64,000 nt of DNA from an uncultured Blautia sp. (GCA_937900135.1 CALCDJ010000078.1:124001-188000), one strand, 5' to 3'. Positions 26,251 through 35,697 are shown, counted from the first letter of the stretch. Notes: generated from the letters alone by a model not told the origin. Numbers and translations: made by a program.

Positions 26251-26295
26251 AAGAACAGCCCTCTCCAGTAATCACGAAAGAGGGCTGTTCTTATT
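26251..26295. terminator. Terminator after the threonine aldolase gene
   Basis: AAGAACAGCCCTCT (26251-26264) pairs with AGAGGGCTGTTCTT (26279-26292) in a perfect 14-bp stem. The downstream side is T-rich. Confidence 0.85.
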
Positions 26296-26366
26296 TGTTC
26301 TTACTTTTTACGGCAGATGGAGACCGTCCCTGCGCAACCGGTCTCCACCCCGGTGTCTGTTCTAAA

Positions 26367-28007
26367 TTATTCTTCTACAACATCTGCGTACGCAAAGTTG
26401 TAGTAACCTCCTGAGGTCCACTCCCATCCATCAATCTTATCTGAGTTTACAAGCACGGTATCGCCCTCGTAAGAAATCGGCATGAAGTCGTAACCTTCAA
26501 TCAGAAGCTTCTCAGCTTCATAGAATTTCTCGAAACGTTCTGGACCTGTCAGTACGCGTCCTTCTGTGATCAGCTTATCGAAATCAGGATTGTTAAATCC
26601 AGGATAGTTTGTTGGGCTGTCAGACATATAAATTTCAAGATAAGTCAGAGGATCGGCATAGTCACCTGTCCAGCCGCCGCGGCAAACCTGGAAATCATGT
26701 GCAACACGAGTCTGATGGAAAACAGCAGATTCCATATTCACCAGCTTACAGTTAACCCCAAGATTGTCATGCCACATCTGCTGCAGGGTTTCGCTGATTG
26801 CCTTGTTGGTTTCGTCGGTGTTATAAAGGATTTCAAATTCCGGGAATCCCTCTCCATCCGGATATCCGGCTTCAGCCAGAAGTTTCTTCGCCTCTTCCAC
26901 CTTTGAAAGATCAGTAGCAATTCCGTGATCGCCGGCAACCTCGTTAAAAATGTTTCCTTCAGAGTCATAAATGATACCAGGAACCAGAGAAGTCGCTGGA
27001 ACATGAGAATCCTTCAGCACGTCTGTACAGATTGCTTCACGGTCAATGGCATAGGTAAAAGCCTGGCGAACACGTGGATCTTTAAATGGCTCCACCTGCT
27101 CGTTAAAGCAATAGTAGTTTACGGTTCCGCCTTCTTCAATTGTAAAGTTTGGATCTTCATTGATCAGACGGGAAATCTCTGCCGGAGGAACGGCGCTCAG
27201 CGCATCCAGCTGACCTGCTTCATAAGCAGTCAACGCAGTGGTGGTATCCACAATCATCAGCGCGTCAATTTTGTCAATGTTTACGTTATCTGCATCGTAG
27301 AAGTTTTCATTCTTCTTCATAACCAGTTTATCGCCTGCGGAATAGCTTTCCATGTAGAAAGGTCCATTGCAGACAACCTTTTCAGGGTTCACAGCCCAGC
27401 CGCCATCCTGATAGTCAATGATATCTTCACGCAGTGGCATGAAGTTGGCATTTCCCAACAAGCTCAGGAATACCGGAGACGGTGCCGTTAATTTTACTTC
27501 CAATGTCGTATCGTCAATTGCTTTATAAGATTCGATATTACCGGAATCAAAAATCCAGGAATAGGAAGAAGCAACAGCCGGGTCCTGCACACGTTTCCAT
27601 GCAAATACGAAGTCGCCTGCTGTCACTGGTTTTCCATCAGACCATTTCGCATCTTTACGGAGATAGAAGGTATACACCAGACCATCGTCACTGACTTCAT
27701 AACGTTCCGCAGTGGCGGGTTCCATCTTGTGATCGCGCTCACGCAACAGACCATCATACAGATGGCTGATGACCAGAGATCCATCCACACCAGCACAAAG
27801 CCCCGGGTCCAGCGTGGTTGGTTCCTGACCGATGTTGAAGGAGATTGCTTTCAGACCTTCTGTTTCTTCTGTGGATTCCGCCTCTTCTTGCGCTTCTACT
27901 ACAGCGTCCTTTACAAGCACTTTTGTTTCTTCATTTCCAAAGCCTGAGAGCATAGTAACAACCATCGTTGATGCAAGCATTGTGGCTAAAAGCTTTTTCA
28001 TTTTCAT
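26367..28007 (-). CDS. oppA: Peptide ABC transporter substrate-binding protein OppA, lipobox cysteine replaced by Phe
   Basis: This 546-residue family 5 solute-binding protein has the standard blocks TTLDPGLCAGVDGS, YTFYLRKDAKWSDGKPVTAGDFVFAWKR, FKDPRVRQAFTYAIDRE and LLAEAGYPDGEGFPEFEI. The start at 28007 is supported by GGAGGA upstream. It should capture oligopeptides outside the cell for OppBCDF. The signal peptide runs to MLSGFGNEE, where an LSGC lipobox is expected. Codon 23 is TTT (Phe) in place of TGT (Cys), so lipid anchoring as written would fail. It is the last gene of the opp operon. Confidence 0.93.
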   Translation of the reverse strand: MKMKKLLATMLASTMVVTMLSGFGNEETKVLVKDAVVEAQEEAESTEETEGLKAISFNIGQEPTTLDPGLCAGVDGSLVISHLYDGLLRERDHKMEPATAERYEVSDDGLVYTFYLRKDAKWSDGKPVTAGDFVFAWKRVQDPAVASSYSWIFDSGNIESYKAIDDTTLEVKLTAPSPVFLSLLGNANFMPLREDIIDYQDGGWAVNPEKVVCNGPFYMESYSAGDKLVMKKNENFYDADNVNIDKIDALMIVDTTTALTAYEAGQLDALSAVPPAEISRLINEDPNFTIEEGGTVNYYCFNEQVEPFKDPRVRQAFTYAIDREAICTDVLKDSHVPATSLVPGIIYDSEGNIFNEVAGDHGIATDLSKVEEAKKLLAEAGYPDGEGFPEFEILYNTDETNKAISETLQQMWHDNLGVNCKLVNMESAVFHQTRVAHDFQVCRGGWTGDYADPLTYLEIYMSDSPTNYPGFNNPDFDKLITEGRVLTGPERFEKFYEAEKLLIEGYDFMPISYEGDTVLVNSDKIDGWEWTSGGYYNFAYADVVEE

Positions 28008-28023
28008 ATTTTTTCCTCCATTT

Positions 28024-30018
28024 CTAATTGTTATACGCAATTTCAACCATTTGGTGTCCTTCGATTTTTGGAATGATAAATTCCACTCGTCCTTCCCGAA
28101 TTTCAAAAGGCAAAGCCTCACACTGGGGAACCATCTGTACCATTCTGACATCGGTATTTCCTGTCTTTAAAGATACCCGGGTCTCATACAGTGGAATCCG
28201 GTCCTCAATTAAATCCAGCTCCTCAGAACGACGTTCAGGAATGTAATGCAGTGCATGGAGTACGTCTCTGTGTTCTCCCTCCTGGCGGTTTAATGCCAAT
28301 TCCAGAGTGCTTGGTCCTTCCCACTGGATCATCCTCTCACCTAACAACGCACCAATGGCATTGTCCACAAAGGTCTTGACCCAGCGGCTTCCAAACTGCT
28401 GATAGGTTCCAAAAACAGGATGGGCAAAATAAATCACATGTTCGTTTCCAGCTGCTGCAGGATAGCCGTAATGCCCAGTAGATGGGAAGTGGCGATGGCT
28501 GCAGTAATGATCCCAGGTACGATTGTTATACGGCACATTGGTCTTCAGCAGCTCTTGTGCGTCTTTCCGAAGTGAAACCTTCAATCCCTTCTGGTACATC
28601 ACAAATTCTGTTTCCGGCAGATTCTGTCCCAAAAGCCCCTGAGACACTGCAAAATCAGGACTAAATGGTGCATCCTCCTGTTCCTCAACAGGCATCCAGG
28701 GCGCAAACTTTCCGTCTGGCTGGATACCAGATTTATAGGAAGCAAGAACTTTCCCTCCATTTTGAATAAACGCTTCTATTTTCCGGCTCAGGGCATCGTC
28801 GCAGGGAACCCGATCCGGCAGAACCAGAAGGCGGTATTTGGAAAAGTCCTCCAGAGTATCAATAACATTAAACTGAACCTGTAACTGTGTCAGCATCTTC
28901 ACTGCTCCCACCAGATCCTGTGTCATAAAATCAGTACCGGCTCTGCAGAATTCCTGAGGTGCAAGAACGCCAGCCTCAGCCATAGGAATTACATAGTCGC
29001 ACCATGGCTCCTTTTCTTCTACCTGACTATAAACATTTCCCACCAGTTCATAGGCTGCAGGCACCAGCATGCCGCCAGGATGAAGCTGATCTCCAATGGA
29101 ACATTTTCCGCCATAAGCCAGTGACTTAAAGCACTCGTATTCCAGCTGTGGCTGATTTCTCAGAGAGCCGAAATCTCCCCAATCTAAATGAAATTTCCCA
29201 GTCATACCCATAAAATCATGTCCCAGGGTTCTGGTATATTTGGCAGTTACAGGGAAGTGATCATATCCCCAGCTGCCTCCAGGCAGAGATTCAATTTCCA
29301 GATGTGTGTAAGCATCCAGCGTTCCCCTGTGACGGGTACCGATATAGCCCTCATTGTAGAACACCGGACAGTCTGGCTGAAGAGAATGGATAAACTTTGT
29401 CATATCCTGTTTAAACCGGTCCATCACAATCTGGGCAAATTCATAGCGAACGGTCTCATCGGAAGCATCCAGACCCATCCCCTGCATTTCTGCAACGCAT
29501 CTTGGACAACAGCAGGGTTGAATATTCAGAATATCCAGGAACAAACCATCCAAATGTCCAAGACATTCCATCACATCAGCGATCTGTTCCTTAAGAAAAT
29601 CCACATAAGGAGTATTCAGGCATAGATTTCTGTAAAATCCTGGTGTAAACTCCTTTTGTTTAAAGGGGCCTCCGTCCGGACCGATCACCAGCCAGTCTCT
29701 GTGTTCTCTGGCTATCTTTGCATCCCACTGGACTGTGGTATAAACAGGAACCTTGATTCCATATTTGTGACATGCTTCAATCTGTTCCTTTAAAAGATTC
29801 CGATTTGTCAGATTGGGATGTACATAATCCGGAAATTTCTTTGAATCATAATAAAACCAGCCATGATGGCACCTGGAAAAGCAGGTAACAGAATCTACGT
29901 GGGCATCTGCCAAAGTCTTTGCAAAGGTCTCTGCATCAAAATCAGCCGCTACCTCAGGAATGGATTCTGCGGTATGGAAATCCAAGTGGATCTGGCGAAA
30001 TCTCAGGTGATGTTTCAT
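28024..30018 (-). CDS. Putative glycoside hydrolase (GHL6-type barrel with beta-galactosidase trimerisation-like domain)
   Basis: This 664-residue protein resembles the 'hypothetical glycosyl hydrolase 6' group. An N-terminal TIM-barrel-like part (about 1-330) includes HGWFYYDSKKFPDYVHPNL, LDGLFLDILN followed by a cluster of cysteines (CCCPRC), and YNEGYIGTRHRGTLDAYTH. A trimerisation-like middle part (about 340-490) reads SKYRLLVLPDRVP and IQNGGKVLASYKSG. A beta-rich C-terminus follows. Some families of this layout are alpha-L-fucosidases (GH151-like), but I cannot assign a substrate. There is no signal peptide, so it is cytoplasmic. It sits inside the peptide-import operon. Confidence 0.75.
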   Translation of the reverse strand: MKHHLRFRQIHLDFHTAESIPEVAADFDAETFAKTLADAHVDSVTCFSRCHHGWFYYDSKKFPDYVHPNLTNRNLLKEQIEACHKYGIKVPVYTTVQWDAKIAREHRDWLVIGPDGGPFKQKEFTPGFYRNLCLNTPYVDFLKEQIADVMECLGHLDGLFLDILNIQPCCCPRCVAEMQGMGLDASDETVRYEFAQIVMDRFKQDMTKFIHSLQPDCPVFYNEGYIGTRHRGTLDAYTHLEIESLPGGSWGYDHFPVTAKYTRTLGHDFMGMTGKFHLDWGDFGSLRNQPQLEYECFKSLAYGGKCSIGDQLHPGGMLVPAAYELVGNVYSQVEEKEPWCDYVIPMAEAGVLAPQEFCRAGTDFMTQDLVGAVKMLTQLQVQFNVIDTLEDFSKYRLLVLPDRVPCDDALSRKIEAFIQNGGKVLASYKSGIQPDGKFAPWMPVEEQEDAPFSPDFAVSQGLLGQNLPETEFVMYQKGLKVSLRKDAQELLKTNVPYNNRTWDHYCSHRHFPSTGHYGYPAAAGNEHVIYFAHPVFGTYQQFGSRWVKTFVDNAIGALLGERMIQWEGPSTLELALNRQEGEHRDVLHALHYIPERRSEELDLIEDRIPLYETRVSLKTGNTDVRMVQMVPQCEALPFEIREGRVEFIIPKIEGHQMVEIAYNN

Positions 30019-30044
30019 AACTTATTCTCCATTTCATTTTATAT

Positions 30045-31142
30045 TCACGGGTTCAGCGGTTTTAAATCTTCTGGAACAAAGAGACCATCTTTTCGAATCA
30101 ATTCATCATCGAACCAGATTTCTCCTCCTCCGTACTCTGGCGTCTGCATCAGCACCAGATCCCAGTGGATCTTGGAGCTGTTTCCATTTGGCGCCTCCTC
30201 ATAAGAATCTCCTGGAGTCAGATGGATGGAACCGGCCAGTTTTTCATCCACACTGCCATCAAAGGTAGGAACTGTGATAAACGGATTGCATCCAAAGGAG
30301 AACTCTCCCAGATACCGCGCTCCCTCATCTGTATCCAGTATTTTGTTTAATTCCTTCTCATAATTACAGGTGGCCTTAATAATTTTTCCGTCCTGGAATT
30401 CAAAACGGATTCCCTCAAATGTCTTACTCTGATAAAGAGAAGGTACATTAAATGTAACGTAGCCATTTACTGATTCTCTCACAGGAGCAGTAAATACTTC
30501 CCCATCCGGAATATTCACTCTTGCATCGCACTTGATGGCTGGAATTCCTTTAATAGAGAAGGTAAGATCCGTTCCCTCCGCCAGAATATGAACCTGATCT
30601 GCAGCTTCCATTCGTTTTACCAAGGCATCCATATGATCTGACATGGTCTGATAATCCATGTTGCAAACCTTATAGAAAAAGTCCTCGTAGGCTTCCTGAC
30701 TCATGCCCGCCAACTGGGCAATGGCTGCACCTGGATATCGTAGTCCTACCCATCTGGTCTTCTCTACCCGGTAGTTACGCAGTTCATACATGACTTTGTT
30801 CTGAATGTTAATCTTTTCTGCTGGCACATCAGAAAGCTCCGCTGCATTTTCAAAGCCACGAACCACAATACAGCAATCCATTTGCTTTAACAGTGCAAAT
30901 TCATTTTCTACCCGAATCTTCATCTGCTCTTCGTTACAATTCATCAGAATTTCTCGTTCCACCTGGGCGATCACGGTCTTAACAAAGGGATTTCCACCAG
31001 CCTTATAAACCTCCTTAACGATTTGCCTGACAATATCTGTTGCGACAGCATCAGTGGTTTCGATCAATACATTATCGCCTGGCTTAACAGCCACACAGTA
31101 ATTGACCAGTTTTTCCGCGAATATCTGATTTCTTATATCCAT
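30045..31142 (-). CDS. M29 family aminopeptidase
   Basis: This metallo-aminopeptidase of about 365 residues matches the M29 (AmpS/PepS/thermophilic aminopeptidase) family. The C-terminal metal site is recognisable in LGEFSFGCNP (Glu), GSIHLTPGDSYEE (His, Tyr) and SSKIHWDLVLM (His, Asp). The ATG at 31142 is favoured because AAAGGA lies ten bases upstream; an in-frame GTG nine bases earlier abuts the ribosome site. It follows oppF and probably trims imported oligopeptides in the cytoplasm. Confidence 0.92.
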   Translation of the reverse strand: MDIRNQIFAEKLVNYCVAVKPGDNVLIETTDAVATDIVRQIVKEVYKAGGNPFVKTVIAQVEREILMNCNEEQMKIRVENEFALLKQMDCCIVVRGFENAAELSDVPAEKINIQNKVMYELRNYRVEKTRWVGLRYPGAAIAQLAGMSQEAYEDFFYKVCNMDYQTMSDHMDALVKRMEAADQVHILAEGTDLTFSIKGIPAIKCDARVNIPDGEVFTAPVRESVNGYVTFNVPSLYQSKTFEGIRFEFQDGKIIKATCNYEKELNKILDTDEGARYLGEFSFGCNPFITVPTFDGSVDEKLAGSIHLTPGDSYEEAPNGNSSKIHWDLVLMQTPEYGGGEIWFDDELIRKDGLFVPEDLKPLNP

Positions 31143-31175
31143 AGTTGTCACGTCCTTTCTGCAAATTATGAAGGT

Positions 31176-32168
31176 CTATTTATTAAGCAAGTGGCATGCA
31201 CAAAAGTGTCCAGGTGCCACTTCCTTAAGTTCTGGATCTGCTTCTGCACAGATAGGTTTTGCATACTTACATCTGGTACGGAAATGACAGCCGGTTGGTG
31301 GATTCAAAGGAGATGGCACATCCCCAGACAACGGCTCACGTACAAGATTCTTGGTAATGCGAGGATCTGGAATTGGAATCGAAGATAACAGCGCCTGTGA
31401 ATAAGGATGCTGCGGATGCTGGTAAAGCTCCTCGCTGCTGGCAACCTCCACCAGTTTTCCCAGATACATCACACCAATACGATTGGAAATATGCTTTACC
31501 ATAGACAAATCATGAGCAATAAAAAGATAGGTAAAATTCATCTCATTCTGAAGATCCTCAAGCATATTCACTACCTGGGCCTGAATGGAAACGTCCAGGG
31601 CAGAAATAGGTTCATCACATATAATAAACTCCGGCTGAACTGCCAGTGCCCTTGCAATACCGATTCTCTGACGCTGGCCTCCGGAAAACTCATGGGCATA
31701 CCGGCTGGCATATTCCGGCTTCAAACCTACACGATGCAAAAGTTCCTGGATGATTTCCTGACGTTCTGCCTTTCCTGTCTCAGGTCTGTGAACCCCAAGT
31801 GGCTCAGACAGAATATCTGCGACTGTCATACGGGCATCCAGGGATGCATAAGGGTCCTGAAAAATCATCTGTATCTTTTTTCGGTAAGGCAGCATTTCCT
31901 TTTCACTAAGGCGGCTGATGTCCACACCATCATATTCAATGGAACCAGAAGTTACGTCATACAGCCGGATCAGCGTACGTCCAGTGGTGGACTTTCCACA
32001 ACCGGACTCCCCTACCAGGCCAAAGGTTTCCCCTCTGCGAATGTAGAAGCTGATATCATCCACGGCTTTCACGTAGCTTGTGGATTTCTTAAAAATACCC
32101 TTGACCACAGGAAAATACTTTTTTAAATGCTTAACATCCAACAGGATATCATTTTTTGAATCAGCCAT
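31176..32168 (-). CDS. oppF: Oligopeptide ABC transporter ATP-binding protein OppF
   Basis: The 330-residue ATPase has Walker A GESGCGKSTTGR, the signature SGGQRQRIGIARAL and Walker B FIICDEPISALD. The C-terminal oligopeptide/dipeptide extension contains GCHFRTRCKYAKPIC, a cysteine motif typical of Opp/Dpp ATPases. The phrase VKGIFKKSTSYVKAVDDISF marks it as OppF rather than OppD. It pairs with OppD to drive the importer and is four bases downstream of it. Confidence 0.95.
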   Translation of the reverse strand: MADSKNDILLDVKHLKKYFPVVKGIFKKSTSYVKAVDDISFYIRRGETFGLVGESGCGKSTTGRTLIRLYDVTSGSIEYDGVDISRLSEKEMLPYRKKIQMIFQDPYASLDARMTVADILSEPLGVHRPETGKAERQEIIQELLHRVGLKPEYASRYAHEFSGGQRQRIGIARALAVQPEFIICDEPISALDVSIQAQVVNMLEDLQNEMNFTYLFIAHDLSMVKHISNRIGVMYLGKLVEVASSEELYQHPQHPYSQALLSSIPIPDPRITKNLVREPLSGDVPSPLNPPTGCHFRTRCKYAKPICAEADPELKEVAPGHFCACHLLNK

Positions 32169-32171
32169 TTT

Positions 32172-33176
32172 CTACTCTCCCCCCTTGTTTTTCAGCATTT
32201 TCTGAACGGTCGGATTCTGGAGCCAGCAGGCACACCGATGACCGGTCTCTGTTTCAAAATATCCTGGTTCCTTGTCCACACACAGCTGCATGGCCTTACT
32301 GCACCGATAGCAGAATGGACATCCGGCAGGCGGATTCAGAAGGTCCGGAGGAGAACCCGGAATAGGAATCAGACGTTTTTTACTTTCGCTCATAGATGGA
32401 ACAGAATTTAACAAACCTTTTGTATACGGATGCAAAGGCTCGTGAAAAATCTCATCCACGGTACCCTCTTCCATAATCTTCCCGCCATACATGACAATTA
32501 CCCTGTCACACAGCTCCGATACAACGCCCAGATCATGAGTTACCAAAATAATGGTGGTTCCTTCCTTTTTCTGAATTTCACTTAACAGTTTCAGAATCTG
32601 AAGCTGAATGGTAACATCCAGCGCTGTGGTAGGTTCGTCTGCAATCAGAAGCTCCGGATGACAGGCCAGAGCCATAGCAATCATCACACGCTGACGCATA
32701 CCGCCGGAAAATTCATGAGGATAATTATTGATTCTGGCTTCCGGAGAAGGAATTCCAACCAGCTTTAAAAGCTCAATAGCACGCTGCTTCGCCTCTGCTT
32801 TTGAAACCTTTTCATGGTAGCAGATAGACTCCATAATCTGGTTGCCGATTCGAAAGACCGGATTTAAAAAGGACATGGGGTCCTGAAAAACCATGGCAAT
32901 TCTCTGTCCACGGATATTTAGCATCTGTTTTTCTGTTTTGTTCAAAATCTCCTCTCCGTCAAACACCACAGAACCGCCCTTAATCTTACCGGGATGCTCA
33001 ATCAGACGCATTACAGACTTAAGGCTCACACTTTTTCCAGAACCAGATTCCCCTACGATACCCAATGTCTTCCCTTTTTCTACCTGGAAGCTGATATCTC
33101 TCACAGCCTTGACTTCGCCTGCATGGGTATAAAAGGAAGTTTCAAGGTGATCTACCTTTAAAATTTTTTCACACAT
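32172..33176 (-). CDS. oppD: Oligopeptide ABC transporter ATP-binding protein OppD
   Basis: This ATPase of about 334 residues has Walker A GESGSGKSVSLKSVMRL, signature SGGMRQRVMIAMAL, and Walker B LLIADEPTTALD. The C-terminal extension has GCPFCYRCSKAMQLC. The start at 33176 is set by AAGGAGGTTG just upstream; a longer frame would run into oppC. It is the OppD partner of OppF. Confidence 0.95.
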   Translation of the reverse strand: MCEKILKVDHLETSFYTHAGEVKAVRDISFQVEKGKTLGIVGESGSGKSVSLKSVMRLIEHPGKIKGGSVVFDGEEILNKTEKQMLNIRGQRIAMVFQDPMSFLNPVFRIGNQIMESICYHEKVSKAEAKQRAIELLKLVGIPSPEARINNYPHEFSGGMRQRVMIAMALACHPELLIADEPTTALDVTIQLQILKLLSEIQKKEGTTIILVTHDLGVVSELCDRVIVMYGGKIMEEGTVDEIFHEPLHPYTKGLLNSVPSMSESKKRLIPIPGSPPDLLNPPAGCPFCYRCSKAMQLCVDKEPGYFETETGHRCACWLQNPTVQKMLKNKGGE

Positions 33177-33189
33177 ATTTTCAACCTCC

Positions 33190-34419
33190 TTACTTTCTGA
33201 GTTTTGGGTCCAGTGCATCTCTTAAACCATCGCCTACAAAGTTAAAGGCCAGAACGGTCAGGCAGATAAAAAGAGATGGAAAAAACAGCTGGTACGGGTA
33301 AGCACGGAGACTTCCCAGAGCATCGCTGGCCAAAGTTCCCCATGACGCTGCCGGTGCAGAAACACCAAGTCCGATAAAGGACAGGAAGGATTCTGTAAAT
33401 ATGGCACTTGGAATGCTCATAGTCATGGTAATGATAATGGAACCCATCGCATTGGGAATCAGATGCCGTCTCATAATTTTTCCTCTGGAAACGCCTATCG
33501 TCTTAGCAGCCAGTACATATTCCTGGTTACGGATGGTCATCACCTGTCCACGAACCTGGCGCGCCATATCTACCCAATAGACGGAACCAAGAGCGATCAT
33601 AATCGTTTTCAGTCCAGAGCCCATAATCACCATCAAAAGCACCACATATAATGTCAGCGGCACGGTGCTGATAATATCTACAATACGCATCATAATATTA
33701 TCCACACGTCCCCCCAGATAACCGGCAATACCACCGTAGGTAACACCAATAAAAAACTGTACAACAGAAGCAATCAGTGCCACCAGGAGAGAAATTCTGG
33801 CTCCATACATGACACGGGCAAACATGTCACGGCCCAGATAATCGGTTCCGAACCAATGCTCTTTATTAAAAAGCTTCACGGAATGATCCAGAGGGATTTT
33901 TTCCCTGTCAACTGTAAGAATAATTCTTTCCAGTTCTTTTGCTTTTTCAAATTTTCCTTTTTTCTCCAGTGCTGCTGCCTTTACTGCACCTTTGTAATCC
34001 AGCTTTACCTTTTTTCCCTCAAGCTCATATTCACGGTAACGCTGCCCCTTATTCTCCTTTGAAGGTTTTAAACGCTGGAGGATTCTTCCATCCTTTGTTA
34101 CTTCATATAAGGTGTATTCCTTATGGATATAAATGTAATTTTCTGTACCAATATCGTAACAGGTCAACCTTGGACCGATGTTGCTCATAGACAGTTCCTG
34201 TGTGCTGTAATCTTTTCCAGCGATTGCCTGGCCAAAAATTGCCAGAAACAGAATTACCGCAATAATTACCAGCCCCAGAATCGACAGCTTATTCTTTTTC
34301 AGTCTTCTCCATACGTCCTGCAGATAAGTCATGCTCGGACCGCTGACCTCCTGTGCATCTTCCTCACTGAAATGGACAGGATTTAGCATTTCTTCTGTAA
34401 TTTTCATATTCTCATCCAA
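33190..34419 (-). CDS. oppC: Oligopeptide ABC transporter permease OppC with a large external insertion
   Basis: The 409-residue permease is about 100 residues longer than a classic OppC. After the first membrane helix (about 42-66) comes a charged domain of about 120 residues (roughly 68-195) rich in Lys and Glu. The permease domain then begins at HWFGTDYLGRDMFARVMYGARISL, with the EAA loop around TIGVSRGKIMRRHLIPNA. Similar insertions occur in other Firmicute OppC proteins. A TTG start at 34419 is used because AGGAGG is eight bases upstream; the next ATG is twelve bases too far. Confidence 0.92.
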   Translation of the reverse strand: MDENMKITEEMLNPVHFSEEDAQEVSGPSMTYLQDVWRRLKKNKLSILGLVIIAVILFLAIFGQAIAGKDYSTQELSMSNIGPRLTCYDIGTENYIYIHKEYTLYEVTKDGRILQRLKPSKENKGQRYREYELEGKKVKLDYKGAVKAAALEKKGKFEKAKELERIILTVDREKIPLDHSVKLFNKEHWFGTDYLGRDMFARVMYGARISLLVALIASVVQFFIGVTYGGIAGYLGGRVDNIMMRIVDIISTVPLTLYVVLLMVIMGSGLKTIMIALGSVYWVDMARQVRGQVMTIRNQEYVLAAKTIGVSRGKIMRRHLIPNAMGSIIITMTMSIPSAIFTESFLSFIGLGVSAPAASWGTLASDALGSLRAYPYQLFFPSLFICLTVLAFNFVGDGLRDALDPKLRK

Positions 34420-34432
34420 AACAGGTTCCTCC

Positions 34433-35350
34433 TTACTCGTACTTGATTCTCGGGTCCAGAACCGCGTAGAAGATATCCACTAGCAGGATCATCACTGCCG
34501 CCATTGCAGCGTAATAAAATGTAGTTCCCATAATCACCGTATAGTCACGGTTATTGATTGCCTCCACGAAAAACTTGCCCAGACCAGGAATGGCAAAAAT
34601 CTTCTCTGTTACAAAAGAACCAGACATCAGACCTGCAGTCATAGGTCCAATATAAGTAACAACCGGAATCATGGCATTTTTCAGCGCATGCTTAAAAATA
34701 ACTGTCCGCCTCGGCAACCCCTTTGCTTTGGCCGTCAGAATATAATCCTGATTCATGACATCTAACATACTGGATCTGGTCAGCCGCATAACGAAAGCCG
34801 TGGAAAAAGATGCCAGGGCAATGCATGGGCCTATGTAATGTTTCCAGGTTCCAAAACCATATGCCGGAATCCAGCCAAGCTTGGAGCTAAATATATACAG
34901 CATCACCGATCCCATAACAAAGGTGGGAACCGCTATGCCAATGGTGGTAAAGATTGTCGCCAGATAATCTGGCCATTTCCCTCGATTCAGCACCGCAACA
35001 ATTCCAAGAGGTACACCAATGATCAGAACCAACACAACGGTAACTCCGGCAATTTTGGCAGAAACAGGAAATCCATCTGCAATCATGTCCTCCACATTCA
35101 CGCCCACTTTTTTAAAGGACGGACCAATGTCAAATGTAAAGACACCAACCATATAGTCCACATATTGCTTTAGGATTGGATCGTTCTGGTGGTATTTTTC
35201 GTTCAGAGCCTCCAGAACAGGTTCCGGCAGTGCTCTCTCTCCTGTAAATGGTCCACCTGGAACAGCTTTCATCATAAAAAAAGTCAGTGTACACACAACT
35301 AACAATGTGGCAAAAATACTCATAATACGCTTTAGTACATACTTTATCAT
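34433..35350 (-). CDS. oppB: Oligopeptide ABC transporter permease OppB
   Basis: This permease of about 305 residues has the standard OppB layout: an N-terminal helix in YVLKRIMSIFATLLVVCTLTF, the periplasmic-side loop GGPFTGERALPEPV, and the EAA motif region AKGLPRRTVIFKHALKNAMIPV. Near the C-terminus is EKIFAIPGLGKFFVEAINNRDY. The ATG at 35350 has GGAGG about twelve bases upstream; an upstream in-frame TTG overlaps that ribosome site. It is the first gene of the operon oppBCDF-peptidase-glycosidase-oppA. Confidence 0.93.
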   Translation of the reverse strand: MIKYVLKRIMSIFATLLVVCTLTFFMMKAVPGGPFTGERALPEPVLEALNEKYHQNDPILKQYVDYMVGVFTFDIGPSFKKVGVNVEDMIADGFPVSAKIAGVTVVLVLIIGVPLGIVAVLNRGKWPDYLATIFTTIGIAVPTFVMGSVMLYIFSSKLGWIPAYGFGTWKHYIGPCIALASFSTAFVMRLTRSSMLDVMNQDYILTAKAKGLPRRTVIFKHALKNAMIPVVTYIGPMTAGLMSGSFVTEKIFAIPGLGKFFVEAINNRDYTVIMGTTFYYAAMAAVMILLVDIFYAVLDPRIKYE

Positions 35351-35487
35351 AGGTCTCTTCAACTCCTCCCTAATCAGTCAGATTTTTGTTTTTGATTCAG
35401 ATTTTCATCTTTTCTCCATACTTTTCTGGAACCTTTTCCCTGGTGCTGCGTATTTCTTACATCAATCCTCCTTTTTCTGTTATTTGT

Positions 35488-35541
35488 ATAAAAAAGAGAC
35501 AAGGCAAACAAATACCATATGGCATTCCCGTCCTTGTCTCT
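35488..35541 (-). terminator. Intrinsic terminator inside the oppB leader
   Basis: On the minus strand AGAGACAAGG (35532-35541) pairs with CCTTGTCTCT (35495-35504), followed by six T residues. A nested palindrome ATGCCATATGGTAT lies at 35512-35525. It sits between the promoter at 35669-35697 and oppB, so it can attenuate the operon. I cannot match the leader to a known riboswitch. Confidence 0.78.
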
Positions 35542-35668
35542 TCTCTGTCTTTTTCCCCGAAAGATTCCCAGTCCAGAAATCATCCTCCTTCGTGATATGC
35601 TCTCTCGAACCTTTCACAAAATCTTCTATTCAGTTTACTTGTGTAACGTTTCGTTTTCCTTTTTTCTC

Positions 35669-35697
35669 AATATATCATAACCATTGACGGTTGTCCA
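35669..35697 (-). promoter_or_regulatory. Promoter of the opp operon
   Basis: TGGACA (35692-35697) and TATATT (35669-35674) on the minus strand are 17 bases apart. It implies a leader of about 310 bases. Confidence 0.68.

Noticed and set aside
35374..35583. A 69-residue leader frame upstream of oppB
   Set aside because: It runs through the terminator hairpin, its AGGAGG touches the ATG with no spacer, and the peptide has no amino-acid run of the kind used in attenuation.
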